A DNA stretch of 64,000 bases from Embleya hyalina (GTDB taxonomy: Bacteria; Actinomycetota; Actinomycetes; Streptomycetales; Streptomycetaceae): contig NZ_BIFH01000039.1 in assembly GCF_003967355.1 (NCBI RefSeq), positions 62,001 through 126,000 of the forward strand, written 5' to 3'. Positions 23,847-32,945 of the stretch are shown here, piece after piece. Both the position numbers and the translations under genes were made by a program. Numbering within the stretch: the first letter of the stretch is position 1; each line of letters starts with the position of its first letter. Under the pieces are notes generated by a model. It was given only the letters and a program-made list of their open reading frames with translations, searched no databases and had not been told where the DNA came from.

Positions 23847-25469
23847 TCAGCTGCTCGGCCGCGCCGACTCCGACAACTCCTCCGCCCGCGCCTTGGCCGC
23901 CCGCAGGTCCACCTTGCCCGCCGCCGTGCGCGGGATCGACTCGACGAAGTGGATGCGCTTGGGCGTCTTGTAGCCGGCGATCCGGGTCCGGGCGTGCGCG
24001 GTGATCGCGTCCGCCTCCGGGGCAGCGCCCTCGCGCAGCACCACGAGCGCGGTGACCGCCTGGCCGAAACGCGGGTCGGGGACACCGACCACGACCGCGT
24101 CGAACACGTCCGCGTGCGACTTCAGCGCGTCCTCCACCTCGTCCGGGTACACCTTCTCGCCACCGGTGTTGATGGTCGCGCTGCCCCGCCCGAGCAGCAG
24201 GATGCCGCCGTCCTTGTCCAGCTGCGCGTAGTCGCCCGGCAACACCCAGCGCCGCCCGTTCGCGTCCCGCACGAACGTGGCGCGCGTCTTCTCGTCGTCG
24301 CCGTGATACCCGAGCGGGATGTGCCCGCCGACGGCGAGTCGGCCCACGTCGCCCGAGCCCGGCTCGACCGGCACCAGGCGATCGTCCAGGACCGTCGTGG
24401 TCTCCGAGGAGGCGAACCGGGTGGCCGTGCCCGGCGCGCCGGTCTGGCGCATCGCGGCGCCGGTCTCCGACGCGCCGAAGCTGTCGATCACGAACATCCC
24501 GGCCTGTTCGAGCGCGGTACGCACCGCCGCGCTCATCGGCGCCCCGCCGTTGCTGATCGCCTTGAGCGCGGACAGGTCGTAGGTGTCGGGGTTGGCCGCC
24601 AGCCAGTCCGCGAGGGGCCGGCCCATGCCGTCGCCGACCACGGCCATCGACAGCGCCTTCTCCCGGGCCGCCAGCGCCATCACCGCGTCCGCCTCGAAGG
24701 CGCGCCCGGTCCACATCAGGAACGTGTTGCCCATGTAGAAGGTGTTCCACATCGACCACTGCCCGCCGCCGTGCATCATCGGCGCCAGGCCGAGCGTGGT
24801 CATTCCGGCCGACTCGCGCACCGTCTCCGCGAGTTCGCCCGGCGTACGCAGCTTGGGCCGGGCGCCGCGCCCGGCCTGGAGGGCGGCGAAGAAGATGTCC
24901 TCCCCGCGCCACAGCACACACTTGGGCATCCCGGTGGTGCCGCCGGTGTACAGGCCGTACAGATCGTCGTCGCTGCGCGCGCCGAAGCCGCGGGCGGGCG
25001 AGGCCGCGGCGAGCGCGTCCTCGTAACCCACGGTGTCCTCGGCCGGCTCGGTGGAGCCGTCCTCCAGGATCACCACGTGCCGCAGCGCCGGGAAGTCGGC
25101 CCGGATCGCCGCGGTCGCGCCGGCGAACGAGCGCTCGGCGATCACCGCGACCATGCCCGAGTTCTCGTACAGGTAGCGCAGTTCGGCCTCGACGTAGCGG
25201 TAGTTGATGTTGATCGGCACCGCCCGTGCCTTGTGGCAGCCGATCATCGCCTCGACCCACTCCGCGCGGTTCCACGCGTGGATCCCGACGAAGTCCCCGG
25301 GCCCGATCCCGGCCCCGAGCAGATGATGCGCGACCCGGTTGGCCCGCTCGTCCAGTTGACGGTAGGTCAGGCGTACCTCGCCCGCGATCATCGCGGTGCG
25401 GTCGGGGATCGCGTCCACCACGATCTCGAACAGGTCGGCGAGGTTGAACGACGGGCTGACGGGCGTCAT
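23847..25469 (-). CDS. Acyl-CoA synthetase, FadD19-like (steroid side-chain type)
   Basis: 540 residues. The AMP-binding loop is YTGGTTGMPKCVLWRGEDIF; 'YTGGTTG.PK.V.WR.ED' is characteristic of the FadD19/FadD17 branch rather than general fatty-acyl ligases ('YTSGTTG'). Other matches are RYVEAELRYLYENSGMVAVI, GRGSATINTGGEKVYPDEVE and the catalytic-lysine tail RTAAGKVDLRAAK. In mycobacteria FadD19 charges the C26 carboxyl of cholesterol side chains with CoA. The start at 25469 has GGGAG upstream. The next genes on this strand are EchA19-, FadE27-, FadE26- and FadE34-like, which supports a steroid or similar branched substrate. Confidence 0.85.
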   Translation of the reverse strand: MTPVSPSFNLADLFEIVVDAIPDRTAMIAGEVRLTYRQLDERANRVAHHLLGAGIGPGDFVGIHAWNRAEWVEAMIGCHKARAVPININYRYVEAELRYLYENSGMVAVIAERSFAGATAAIRADFPALRHVVILEDGSTEPAEDTVGYEDALAAASPARGFGARSDDDLYGLYTGGTTGMPKCVLWRGEDIFFAALQAGRGARPKLRTPGELAETVRESAGMTTLGLAPMMHGGGQWSMWNTFYMGNTFLMWTGRAFEADAVMALAAREKALSMAVVGDGMGRPLADWLAANPDTYDLSALKAISNGGAPMSAAVRTALEQAGMFVIDSFGASETGAAMRQTGAPGTATRFASSETTTVLDDRLVPVEPGSGDVGRLAVGGHIPLGYHGDDEKTRATFVRDANGRRWVLPGDYAQLDKDGGILLLGRGSATINTGGEKVYPDEVEDALKSHADVFDAVVVGVPDPRFGQAVTALVVLREGAAPEADAITAHARTRIAGYKTPKRIHFVESIPRTAAGKVDLRAAKARAEELSESARPSS

Positions 25470-25570
25470 GGTCGGCTCCCACGGCGGATGTACGGATGCT
25501 CCCGGTACCGGGGATCCGGGGCCGAGGCGGGGATCCCATCCGGTCGGAAGCAGGGTCGGGCCAACTTACC

Positions 25571-25584
25571 CTTGACTCGATCAA
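25571..25584 (-). promoter_or_regulatory. Shared motif TTGATCGAGTCAAG upstream of the synthetase
   Basis: On the minus strand TTGATCGAGTCAAG (25584-25571), with palindromic TTGA/TCAA ends, lies about 100 bases upstream of the acyl-CoA synthetase start. The same word with one change (TTGATCGAGACAAG) precedes the fadE34-like gene 6.7 kb away. Candidate operator for the block. Confidence 0.55.
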
Positions 25585-25599
25585 AAGAATAGCCGCGCC

Positions 25600-26561
25600 A
25601 TGATCCGGCAAAGCACTGTCGGAACCCGCCCGCACGGCGGTACTTTCTCGCCACGAAAGCCCGGCAAATATCCCCGAACATACGAATTGCCGGAGTCGGT
25701 CGGGCACTGCGGGATGGGCGTGGTCCGGCGCGACGTGGACCGCGAACCGGGCCGCACCGTCGCCGGGTTGTCCCACCCGGGCGTCGCGACGCTGTACGAC
25801 GTCGGCGAGGACAACACCGGCGCCGAGCCGATCCCCTTCCCGGTGATGGAGTTCGTCGACGGCCGCACGCCGGCCGAGGCGCTGCGCGAGGGCCCGCTGC
25901 CGATCGGCCGCAGCATCTCGATCGCGCACGACGCGTCCGACGCGCTCGTGCACGGCCACGGCCACGGCCACGGCGTGCCGACCTCGACGGGCGGGGTGAA
26001 GGTGCTCGACTTCGGCATCGCCAAGGTGCTCGCCGAGACCACCACCCGGCTGACCGCGACCGGGATGACGGTGGGTACGCCCGCACCGACCTGTACTCGC
26101 TCGGCGCGCTGATCCACGAACTGCTCACCGGCCGACCGCCGACCCCGCCGTCGGCGATGCGCCGGCAGGTGCCCGAGGAACCGGACGCGGTGGTGTTGCG
26201 GCTGCCGGCCAAGCACCCCGACGAGAGGTTTCCGACCGCGAGTCGGCTGCGCACGGCACTGGAGGACGTCCGGATCCGGGCCCACCGCCCCCGTACGACT
26301 TCGGCCCGCCGCCGGCATGGCGGCCCGATCCCCCGCCGTCCGTCGGCGCGACTGGCGGTGCTGCCGGTGTGGGGGCCGCTCGCGGTGTCGGCCGCCGCCC
26401 TGTTCGCACCGGCCTACCGCCGAAGCTACGGCGCGTCGGTCGTCACGCTCCGGGTCGCGCTCGCCGTGACGGCCTCGATCGAAGTGGCCCGCGAGGTGCG
26501 CTGCCGGCGCCCGCCCGCGATATCGCCGAAATTTTCCGGCCGACCGACGCAACCCGCGTGA
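25600..26561 (+). pseudogene. Decayed PknB-type Ser/Thr kinase
   Basis: Pieces of a kinase domain appear in the right order but with parts missing. A glycine-loop remnant (VGHCGMGVV) is followed almost directly by LSHPGVATLYDVGED, so the ATP-lysine strand is gone. VMEFVDGRTPAEALR then leads to a degraded HGHGHGHG stretch where HRDLKPxN should be, then VKVLDFGIAKVLAE with DFG intact. After TVGTP the APE segment is deleted and the frame shifts, continuing as ARTDLYSLGALIHELLTGRP in another frame. At least three deletions, one frame-shifting, rule out a working kinase. The C-terminal part ends in two short hydrophobic stretches. It interrupts the run of steroid-type genes. Confidence 0.82.
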
Positions 26562-26587
26562 GCGCACACGCGTCGAGATGATGAGGA

Positions 26588-26621
26588 CCCGCCGGGGGAT
26601 TGCCGTCCCTGACCCGGCGGG
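26588..26621. terminator. Hairpin downstream of the hydratase gene
   Basis: The 9-bp stem CCCGCCGGG / CCCGGCGGG has a 16-base loop. It lies between the decayed kinase (plus) and the stop of the hydratase gene (minus). Confidence 0.5.
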
Positions 26622-26653
26622 CCCGTTTCATGCCGAAGTTTTCCGATGGCACA

Positions 26654-27454
26654 TCACGTGCCCTTGAACTCCGGGGTCTTCTTCTCCGCGAAGGCTCGCG
26701 GACCGATCTTGGCGTCGTCGCTCATGAATACCCGCATTCCGATCCGCGACTCCAGCTGGAACGCATCTTCCTCGGTCAACTGGTCGGTTTCACGCAGAAC
26801 GCGCAGGACCGCCTGAACGGCCAGTGGACCGTTGGCCGCGATCTGGTGGGCGATCTCCTTCGCCTTCTCCAACGCGCCGCCGTCGGGTACGACATGCCCG
26901 ATCAGGCCGAGCTCCTTGGCTTCGGGCGCCTTGATGTGGCGGCCCGTCAACAGCAGGTCGGCGGCGACAGTGTACGGAATCTGCCGGCGCAGGCGCACCG
27001 CGGACCCGCCGAGCGGGAACAGACCCCAGCGCACCTCGGAAACCCCGAAGCGGGCCGACTCGCCGGCCACCCGGATGTCGGTGGCCTGGAGGATCTCGGT
27101 GCCGCCCGCGATGGCCGGGCCCTCGATGGCGGCGATCAACGGCTTGGTGAGGGTGAAGCCCTTGAGACACCACTTCATCACGGACATGTCCATGGCCGGC
27201 CTGCCCTCGCCGCCCTTGAACGCGTCGCCGGGCGCGCGCCGGCTCATCGCCTTCAGGTCGGCGCCCGCGCAGAACGCGCCGCCGGCGCCGGTGAGGATGG
27301 CCACCCGGATCTCGGGGTTGTCGTTCACCTCGTCCCAGGCGGCCTCCAGGATCTCGACCATCTCGCCGGTGACCGCGTTGCGGGCCTCGGGGCGGTTCAT
27401 CGTGATGACCAGGACGGGGCCGTCCCGCTCGACCAGGGCGTGCGGTTCGCTCAT
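26654..27454 (-). CDS. echA19: Enoyl-CoA hydratase, EchA19-like
   Basis: 266 residues, crotonase fold. Closely resembles mycobacterial EchA19 along its length: [39 protein letters not shown] (oxyanion hole), [60 protein letters not shown] and [16 protein letters not shown]. In cholesterol breakdown EchA19 hydrates the enoyl-CoA of the steroid side chain. The start at 27454 (MSEPHALVE) is family-like. It lies about 80 bases downstream of the FadE27-like gene on the same strand, so it is probably in one transcript with it. Confidence 0.9.
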   Translation of the reverse strand: MSEPHALVERDGPVLVITMNRPEARNAVTGEMVEILEAAWDEVNDNPEIRVAILTGAGGAFCAGADLKAMSRRAPGDAFKGGEGRPAMDMSVMKWCLKGFTLTKPLIAAIEGPAIAGGTEILQATDIRVAGESARFGVSEVRWGLFPLGGSAVRLRRQIPYTVAADLLLTGRHIKAPEAKELGLIGHVVPDGGALEKAKEIAHQIAANGPLAVQAVLRVLRETDQLTEEDAFQLESRIGMRVFMSDDAKIGPRAFAEKKTPEFKGT

Positions 27455-27536
27455 GTCTGTTCGTCTCCAGGAATCCGGGGAACACGGGATGCGGCGCCGG
27501 CGCGACCGCACCTGGGATGGGCTCGAACGAGCCGGC

Positions 27537-28667
27537 TCAGGCGAACTCCCCCGCCGGTGTGGCCGCGAAGCCGGCGCCGATCCGCAACGCCTGCTCGGTG
27601 GCGCCGCCGAGGGAGAGTTCGAGCTGCTTGGCGTGGTTGAAGTAGCGGTGCACGAAGTGCTCCTCGGCCACACCCATCCCGCCGTGCACGTGCACGGCGG
27701 CGTGCGCGACGCGGTGGCCGCCGTCGGCCGCCCAGAACTTCGCGGTCGCGATCGCCTCGGCGGGATCCAGGCTCTCGGCCACCCGCCAGGCCGCCTGCCA
27801 CGTGGTCAACCGGATCGCCTCGACGTCGATGTACGCGTCGGCGAGCCGGTGCCCCACCGCCTGGAAGGAACCGATCGGCCGCTTGAACTGGACCCGCTCG
27901 CTCGCGTACTTCGCGGTCTCGCGCATCGCCTTCTCGGTCACCCCGAGCTGGGTCGCGCACAGCGCCAGCGTGGCCAGCTCGCGCAGATTCACCGCCGCGT
28001 CGGGGCCGCCGAGGGCGGTGCCGACGGCCCGCTCCAGGGTGACCAGGCCCGCGATCTCCTTGGCCGTGGTCAGCTGGGCCTCGATCCGCACGCCGGGCGC
28101 CTTCGGGTCGACCAGGAACACACCCGCGTGCCCCTCGCCGAGGTCCGCGGACACCAGGATCAGGTCGGCGACGGTCGCGGCCGGCACCGCGGTCTTGACC
28201 CCGTCGAGGTGCCAGACCCCGTCCGTGCGCACCGCCTTCGTCGCGGGCGCGGCGCCGTCCCGGCCGTACGGCTCGGCGAGCGCGTAGGTCAGGATCCGCG
28301 AACCGTCCACCGCGCCCGGCAGCCAGGTCGCCTTCTGCTCGTCGGTGCCCATCCGGCTCAGCAGCGACGCGGCGACCGCGATCGAGGGCCCGAACGGCAC
28401 CGGTGCGAGCGTGCGGCCGATCTGCTCCAGGATCAGACACTGCTCGAACACGCCGTAGCCGGAGCCGCCGAACTCCTCCGGCAGGCCGATCCCGAGCAGG
28501 TTGGCCTTGGCCAGCTCCGCCCACAACTCGCGGTCGAGGCGCGGCGCGCCGTCCTGCTCGACCCGCCGGTCCAGCGCGGTCAGCGCCTCGTGGGTGACCC
28601 GCTCGCCGAGGATCCGCCCCGCCAGGCCCACCAGGTCCTGCTGTTCTTCCGTGTAACCGAAGTCCAT
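27537..28667 (-). CDS. fadE27: Acyl-CoA dehydrogenase subunit, FadE27-like
   Basis: 376 residues. In mycobacteria FadE26 and FadE27 form an alpha2-beta2 acyl-CoA dehydrogenase (ChsE4-ChsE5) that introduces the double bond in the cholesterol side chain. This protein matches the FadE27 partner: a [20 protein letters not shown] opening, [40 protein letters not shown], and [19 protein letters not shown] near the end. The FAD-binding [12 protein letters not shown] segment is present. It lies 33 bases downstream of the FadE26-like gene. Two adjacent half-length subunits are the signature of this steroid-type heterotetramer. Confidence 0.9.
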   Translation of the reverse strand: MDFGYTEEQQDLVGLAGRILGERVTHEALTALDRRVEQDGAPRLDRELWAELAKANLLGIGLPEEFGGSGYGVFEQCLILEQIGRTLAPVPFGPSIAVAASLLSRMGTDEQKATWLPGAVDGSRILTYALAEPYGRDGAAPATKAVRTDGVWHLDGVKTAVPAATVADLILVSADLGEGHAGVFLVDPKAPGVRIEAQLTTAKEIAGLVTLERAVGTALGGPDAAVNLRELATLALCATQLGVTEKAMRETAKYASERVQFKRPIGSFQAVGHRLADAYIDVEAIRLTTWQAAWRVAESLDPAEAIATAKFWAADGGHRVAHAAVHVHGGMGVAEEHFVHRYFNHAKQLELSLGGATEQALRIGAGFAATPAGEFA

Positions 28668-28700
28668 TTCACCTGTCCTTGTCAGCGTGGTGACGGCGGG

Positions 28701-29891
28701 TCAGCGCGGCGGCCGGGGCAGCCCGAGGCCGAGCATCGCGATCATGTCGCGCTGTACCTCGTTGGTGCCGCCACCGAAGGTGAGGATGAGCGCCGTGCGG
28801 TGCATCTTCTCCAGCCGGCCGCGCAACACCGCGCCCGGCGAGTCCTGCTGGAGGTAGGCGTCCTCGCCCAGGCACTCCATCAGCAGCCGGTAGGCCTCGG
28901 TGGCGAATTCGGTGCCGAAGATCTTGGTCGCCGAGGCGTCCGACGGGCCGACCTTGGCGCCGTGGTCGACCGCCCAGGCGATCTTCCAGTTGACCAGTTT
29001 GAGGAACTCCACCTTGGCGTGCACCCGGCCGAGGTTGGCCTGGACGTGCTCGCGGTCGATCACGCGCGAGCCGTCCGGCAACACCGCCCGCTCGGCCCAG
29101 CGCCGGGTCTCGTGCAGCGCGAGTTGGATGCCCGCGGCCGAACACAGCGCCACCCGCTCGCGGTTGAGCTGCCCGGTGATCAGCTTCCAGCCGCCGTTGA
29201 GCTCGCCGACCATGGCCGACGCGGGCACCCGGACGTTCTCGTAGAAGGTCTGCGAGGTGGTCTGGCCGCCCATGGTCTTGATCGGGGTCCAGGAGAAACC
29301 CTCGGCGTCGGTGGGCACCAGGAACATGGTCAGCCCCTTGTGCCGGGGCGCGTCCGGATCGGTACGCGCGGCCAGCCACACGTAGTCGGCGACGTGGATC
29401 AGCGAGGTCCACATCTTCTGCCCGTTGATGATCCAGTCGTCGCCGTCGCGGACCGCCTTGGTGGTCAGCGCGGCGAGGTCGGTGCCCGCGCCCGGCTCGG
29501 AGTAGCCGATCGAGAAGTGCATGTCGCCGGCGAGGATCTTCGGCAGGAAGAAGTCGCGCTGCTCCCGCGTGCCGTACTCCATCAGGGTCGGGCCGACCGT
29601 GTTGATGGTCAGGAACGGCACCGCGGCGCCGGCCAGGGTGGCCTCGTCGGTGAAGATCAGCTGTTCCAGCATGGTGCGGTCCTGGCCGCCGTACTCCTTG
29701 GGCCAGCCGATGCCCAGCCAGCCGTCCTCGCCCATGCGCTTGACGACGCGGCAGTACGCGCCGTCCTTGCCCATCAGGCTGGTCTCGCCCGCGGCCTGCT
29801 CGGCCCGGATCTCGGGCGTCATGATCCGCGCGAAGTATTCGCGCAGTTCCCGTCGCAGGTCCTCCTGCTCGGGTGTGTAGGCGATGTGCAC
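28701..29891 (-). CDS. fadE26: Acyl-CoA dehydrogenase subunit, FadE26-like
   Basis: 396 residues. Very close in pattern to mycobacterial FadE26: ISYTP-like start IAYTPEQEDLRRELREYFAR, LGIGWPKEYGGQDRTMLEQL, IFTDEATLAGAAVPFLTINT, HFSIGYSEPGAGTDLAALTT, NGQKMWTSLIHVADYVWLAA and the closing ILTFGGGTNEVQRDMIAMLG. The last block carries the residues usual near the active site of this subfamily. It should pair with the adjacent FadE27-like subunit to dehydrogenate a steroid or other bulky branched acyl-CoA. It lies about 110 bases downstream of the fadE34-like gene, with a 16-bp tandem repeat in between. Confidence 0.92.
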   Translation of the reverse strand: MHIAYTPEQEDLRRELREYFARIMTPEIRAEQAAGETSLMGKDGAYCRVVKRMGEDGWLGIGWPKEYGGQDRTMLEQLIFTDEATLAGAAVPFLTINTVGPTLMEYGTREQRDFFLPKILAGDMHFSIGYSEPGAGTDLAALTTKAVRDGDDWIINGQKMWTSLIHVADYVWLAARTDPDAPRHKGLTMFLVPTDAEGFSWTPIKTMGGQTTSQTFYENVRVPASAMVGELNGGWKLITGQLNRERVALCSAAGIQLALHETRRWAERAVLPDGSRVIDREHVQANLGRVHAKVEFLKLVNWKIAWAVDHGAKVGPSDASATKIFGTEFATEAYRLLMECLGEDAYLQQDSPGAVLRGRLEKMHRTALILTFGGGTNEVQRDMIAMLGLGLPRPPR

Positions 29892-29906
29892 GTGGTCTCC
29901 CTGATA

Positions 29907-29954
29907 GCCGTGGACCTGGTTGGCCGTGGACCTTGCCGGCCGTGGACGCTGTCT
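29907..29954. repeat. 16-bp tandem repeat, three copies
   Basis: GCCGTGGAC recurs at 29907, 29923 and 29939, an exact 16-base period, in the gap between fadE34-like and fadE26-like genes. The remaining bases of each unit differ (CTGGTTG, CTTGCCG, GCTGTCT). Confidence 0.7.
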
Positions 29955-30000
29955 GTCGGTCGCGGGACGCGGGGTCGCGGACCCCGGGCGGTCGCCGGGT

Positions 30001-32211
30001 TCACCCCCGGGGCAGGCCCAGGATGCGTTCGGCGACGACGTTGAGCTGGATCTCCCGGGTGCCGCCGCCGAGCAGGACCGAGGGCAGCGAGAGGTAGTCG
30101 GTGAGCGGTTCGCCGGCGGAACCGTCGAGGTGTGCGCCGGCGGGGCCGAACCGCTCCAGGCGGGCGGTGACCACGGCCCGCTGGTGCTCGGTGACCGCGA
30201 GCTTGAGCACGCTGGAGGCGGCGCCCGGGTTGAGCCCGGACAGGCGCTGCAGGGTCGAGCGCAGGGTGAGGGCGCGCAGCGCGAAGTTCTCCGCGGCGAA
30301 GGCGCCGAGCCGGGCGAGCGGCGCCGGGTCGGCGGCGGCGGGGTCTGCCGTGAGATCGGCGACCAGCTTGCCGAACGCCTGCATGCCCGGACCGCCGGCG
30401 ATCATCACCCGTTCGTTGGCCAGCGTGGTGCGGGCGATCCGCCAGCCCCCGTTCACCTCGCCGACCACCCCGTCGTCGGGCACGAACACGTCGTCCAGGT
30501 AGACCTCGTTGAACTCGGACCGGCCGTTGGCCTGCTTGAGCGGACGCACGTCGATGCCGGGCGTGGCCATGTCCACCACGAAGTACGTGATGCCCTTGTG
30601 CTTGGCCGCGTCCGGGTCGGTCCGGGCCAGGCAGATGCCGAAGTGCGCCTCGTGCGCCTTGGAGTTCCACACCTTCTGGCCGTTCAGCCGCCAACCGCCC
30701 TCGACCCGGGTGGCCCGGGTGGCCAGCGCCGCGAGGTCGGAGCCGGCGCCCGGCTCGCTGAACAGCTGGCACCAGACGATGTCGCCGCGCAGGGTGGCCG
30801 GCACGTACGCGTCGCGCTGCGCCTCGGTGCCGTGCGCCATGATCGTGGGCAGCGCGAACTCGCCGATGACGGTGCTCGGCGGGGTCAGCCCGATCCGGGC
30901 GAACTCCTGCTGGATGACCACCTGTTGGGCCGGGTCGGCGCCGATCCCGTACGGCCTGGGGTAGTGCGGCGAGACATAGCCGAGTTCGGCGAGGCGCTGC
31001 CGGCGGGCGGGCTCGGCCAGTATGTTCGCCGCCGCCAGGTTCGCCGCCACCTCGGCCCGGAAGGCACCCGTGTCGCCTTCGTCGAGTTCGAGGTCGAAGC
31101 GCCGGGTGGGGCCGCCCGCGAGCGCGGCGCGGCCGAGCCGTGCGGCCCACTCCGGCGCCGCGCCGAGCCACTGGCCGAGGAAGATCGCCCGGCGCCAGTA
31201 CAGGTGGATGTCGTGTTCCCAGGTGAAGCCGATGCCGCCGAGCATGGTGATGCAGTCGAGCGCCACCTCGCGGGCCAGGGGCAGGCAGACCACGGCGGCC
31301 TCGGCGGCGGCCAGGGCCAGCTGTTCCTCGGCGTCGGGGGCGGTGTCGTCGGCGGCCCGGGCCGCGTCCCAGGCGGCGGCGCCCGCGAGTTCGAGCCGGG
31401 TGAACAGGGTGGCGGCCTTGTGCTTGATCGCCTGGAACGAGCCGACCGCGACGCCGAACTGCTCGCGGACCTTGACGTAGGCCAGCGCGGTCTCGAAGCA
31501 CCAGCGGGCCACCCCGACGGCCTCGGCGGCGGCCAGCACGGCGGCGAGTTCGCGCACCCGGGTGGTGGTGACGCCGGGGAGGACCTGGGACGCGGTGATC
31601 TCCAGGCCGTTCGTCCGCACCCGGGCCACGCCGCGGGACAGGTCGACCGGGTCGAGCGCGGTGACCTCGACGGCCGCGCCGGGTTCGACCACGAACCAGA
31701 TCTCCTCGGCCCGGGCCGGGTCGGCGTCGGTCCGGGCGCCGAGCAGCAGATAGGTCGCGCCCGTCGCGCCCGGGACCGGCTCGACGACGCCGTGGATCTC
31801 CCAGCCGACCTGGGTGGCGCGGGCGGTCAGGCCCGGTACGACGGCGACCGCGCCGGTGGCGCCCTCGGCGAACGCCGGGAGCAGCGCCTTGGCCGGTTCG
31901 GGGCCGGCGTGGCGGGCCAGCACGGCGCTGGTCAGCACGCTGGGCAGGTACGGGCCGGGCAGCAGGCCGCGGCCGGTCTCCTCGACGGCGACGGCCAGTT
32001 CCAGCAGCCCGGCGCCCGCGCCGCCGTACTCCTCGGGCAGGTGCACGGCGGTCAGGCCCTGGCCGACCAGCGCGGCCCAGCAGTCCGGCGGGCCGCCGGC
32101 GGACAGCTGCCCGGCGGCGCGGCGGGTGCTCTCGATCGAGGCGTGGCGAGCGACGAAACCGGCTACCGATTCCGCGAACGCCCGATGCTCGGTGGCGAAT
32201 CCGATCGGCAC
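30001..32211 (-). CDS. fadE34: Double-length acyl-CoA dehydrogenase, FadE34-like
   Basis: 736 residues made of two fused acyl-CoA dehydrogenase domains. The first half (~1-350) has LTAVHLPEEYGGAGAGLLEL, YVKVREQFGVAVGSFQAIKH and a GGIGFTWEHDIHLYWRRAIF end; the second (~360-736) has IVWCQLFSEPGAGSDLAALA, KVWNSKAHEAHFGICLARTD, GGWRIARTTLANERVMIAGG and SVLLGGGTREIQLNVVAERI. This is the architecture of mycobacterial FadE34 (ChsE3, ~710 residues), which acts on cholesterol and bile-acid side chains. The start is a GTG at 32211 with GAGGGAG upstream. The shared motif TTGATCGAGACAAG precedes it. Confidence 0.9.
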   Translation of the reverse strand: MPIGFATEHRAFAESVAGFVARHASIESTRRAAGQLSAGGPPDCWAALVGQGLTAVHLPEEYGGAGAGLLELAVAVEETGRGLLPGPYLPSVLTSAVLARHAGPEPAKALLPAFAEGATGAVAVVPGLTARATQVGWEIHGVVEPVPGATGATYLLLGARTDADPARAEEIWFVVEPGAAVEVTALDPVDLSRGVARVRTNGLEITASQVLPGVTTTRVRELAAVLAAAEAVGVARWCFETALAYVKVREQFGVAVGSFQAIKHKAATLFTRLELAGAAAWDAARAADDTAPDAEEQLALAAAEAAVVCLPLAREVALDCITMLGGIGFTWEHDIHLYWRRAIFLGQWLGAAPEWAARLGRAALAGGPTRRFDLELDEGDTGAFRAEVAANLAAANILAEPARRQRLAELGYVSPHYPRPYGIGADPAQQVVIQQEFARIGLTPPSTVIGEFALPTIMAHGTEAQRDAYVPATLRGDIVWCQLFSEPGAGSDLAALATRATRVEGGWRLNGQKVWNSKAHEAHFGICLARTDPDAAKHKGITYFVVDMATPGIDVRPLKQANGRSEFNEVYLDDVFVPDDGVVGEVNGGWRIARTTLANERVMIAGGPGMQAFGKLVADLTADPAAADPAPLARLGAFAAENFALRALTLRSTLQRLSGLNPGAASSVLKLAVTEHQRAVVTARLERFGPAGAHLDGSAGEPLTDYLSLPSVLLGGGTREIQLNVVAERILGLPRG

Positions 32212-32230
32212 TGTAGTACTCCCTCACCAA

Positions 32231-32249
32231 TACTTGTCTCGATCAAGTA
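32231..32249 (-). promoter_or_regulatory. Inverted repeat and shared motif upstream of fadE34-like gene
   Basis: TACTTG-TCTCGAT-CAAGTA has perfect 6-bp arms. On the minus strand it reads TACTTGATCGAGACAAGTA and contains TTGATCGAGACAAG, which matches 13 of 14 bases of the site upstream of the acyl-CoA synthetase. It lies about 20 bases upstream of the GTG start. It is unlike the mycobacterial KstR box (TNNAACNNGTTNNA). Confidence 0.65.
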
Positions 32250-32343
32250 AGCAGACAGGCTACCTGACTGGATCCTGGGTCGCCAGATCCGCGAGGCCGG
32301 GTGGCCGGCGGCGCGTGGCGGGCGGGCGCGGGCGCGCCGGGGT

Positions 32344-32838
32344 TCAGTTCGGGCGGGTGGACGGCAGGCCCAGCTTGCGGTGGTCCCAGGAGACGATCCG
32401 GTCCGGGACGACCTTGATCACCACGCGCTTGTTCAGCATCATCTCCACGGCCGGGCGCATCTCCTCGGTGTACGGCGCCGCGTAGCGGCCGAACACGCTC
32501 ACCCCCAGCTCCCAGATCCGCTCCGGCTCCTCGACCACCTCGGCCTTGCCGACGATGGACACCCCGCGCAGTTCCTCGTAGTACTCGCCGGCCTCGACCA
32601 GGCAGGTGATGGTCGGGTTGCGCCGCACGTTCAGCACCTTCTGCGCGCGGGCCTTGCTCTCCAGGGCGACCTCGCCCTCCAGGAAGCCGTACCACATGCC
32701 GATCGAGTGGATGCTGCCGTCGGCGTTGAGCGTGGACATCGTCATCGAGTGCCGCCCGGCCAGGAACGCGGCGACCTCGTCGTCCGACATCCGGACCCGA
32801 TCCCGCTGCTTGACGCCGTGGCCCATGTGCTCGCCCAT
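32344..32838 (-). CDS. PPOX-class flavin/F420-type split-barrel protein
   Basis: 164 residues. A pyridoxamine-5'-phosphate-oxidase-like split barrel: SDDEVAAFLAGRHSMTMSTL, SIHSIGMWYGFLEGEVALES, KARAQKVLNVRRNPTITCLV and YEELRGVSIVGKAEVVEEPE. Actinobacterial members of this size often bind F420 or FMN and reduce small substrates. The start at 32838 has AAGGGGAG 7 bases upstream. It is divergent from the SDR gene. Location next to the steroid block suggests a redox role there, which is inference only. Confidence 0.82.
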   Translation of the reverse strand: MGEHMGHGVKQRDRVRMSDDEVAAFLAGRHSMTMSTLNADGSIHSIGMWYGFLEGEVALESKARAQKVLNVRRNPTITCLVEAGEYYEELRGVSIVGKAEVVEEPERIWELGVSVFGRYAAPYTEEMRPAVEMMLNKRVVIKVVPDRIVSWDHRKLGLPSTRPN

Positions 32839-32901
32839 CCCGCACTCCCCTTTTGATTGCCTGGGTCAACCATTTGTACACTGCCACGCCCGGGGCTCGA
32901 T

Positions 32902-32914
32902 TGACAGACCGTCA
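32902..32914. promoter_or_regulatory. TGAC-N5-GTCA site 1
   Basis: ATTGACAGACCGTCAG contains the inverted repeat TGAC-AGACC-GTCA. A second site of the same form lies 45 bases downstream, overlapping the SDR promoter. Confidence 0.5.
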
Positions 32915-32945
32915 GTTTCGGCACCACGCAGGCCCGGAACGACGA

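Noticed and set aside
32853-32869. TTGA-N9-TCAA as a third copy of the shared steroid-block motif
   Set aside because: Only the outer four bases of each arm match and the spacing differs (9 versus 5 bases).
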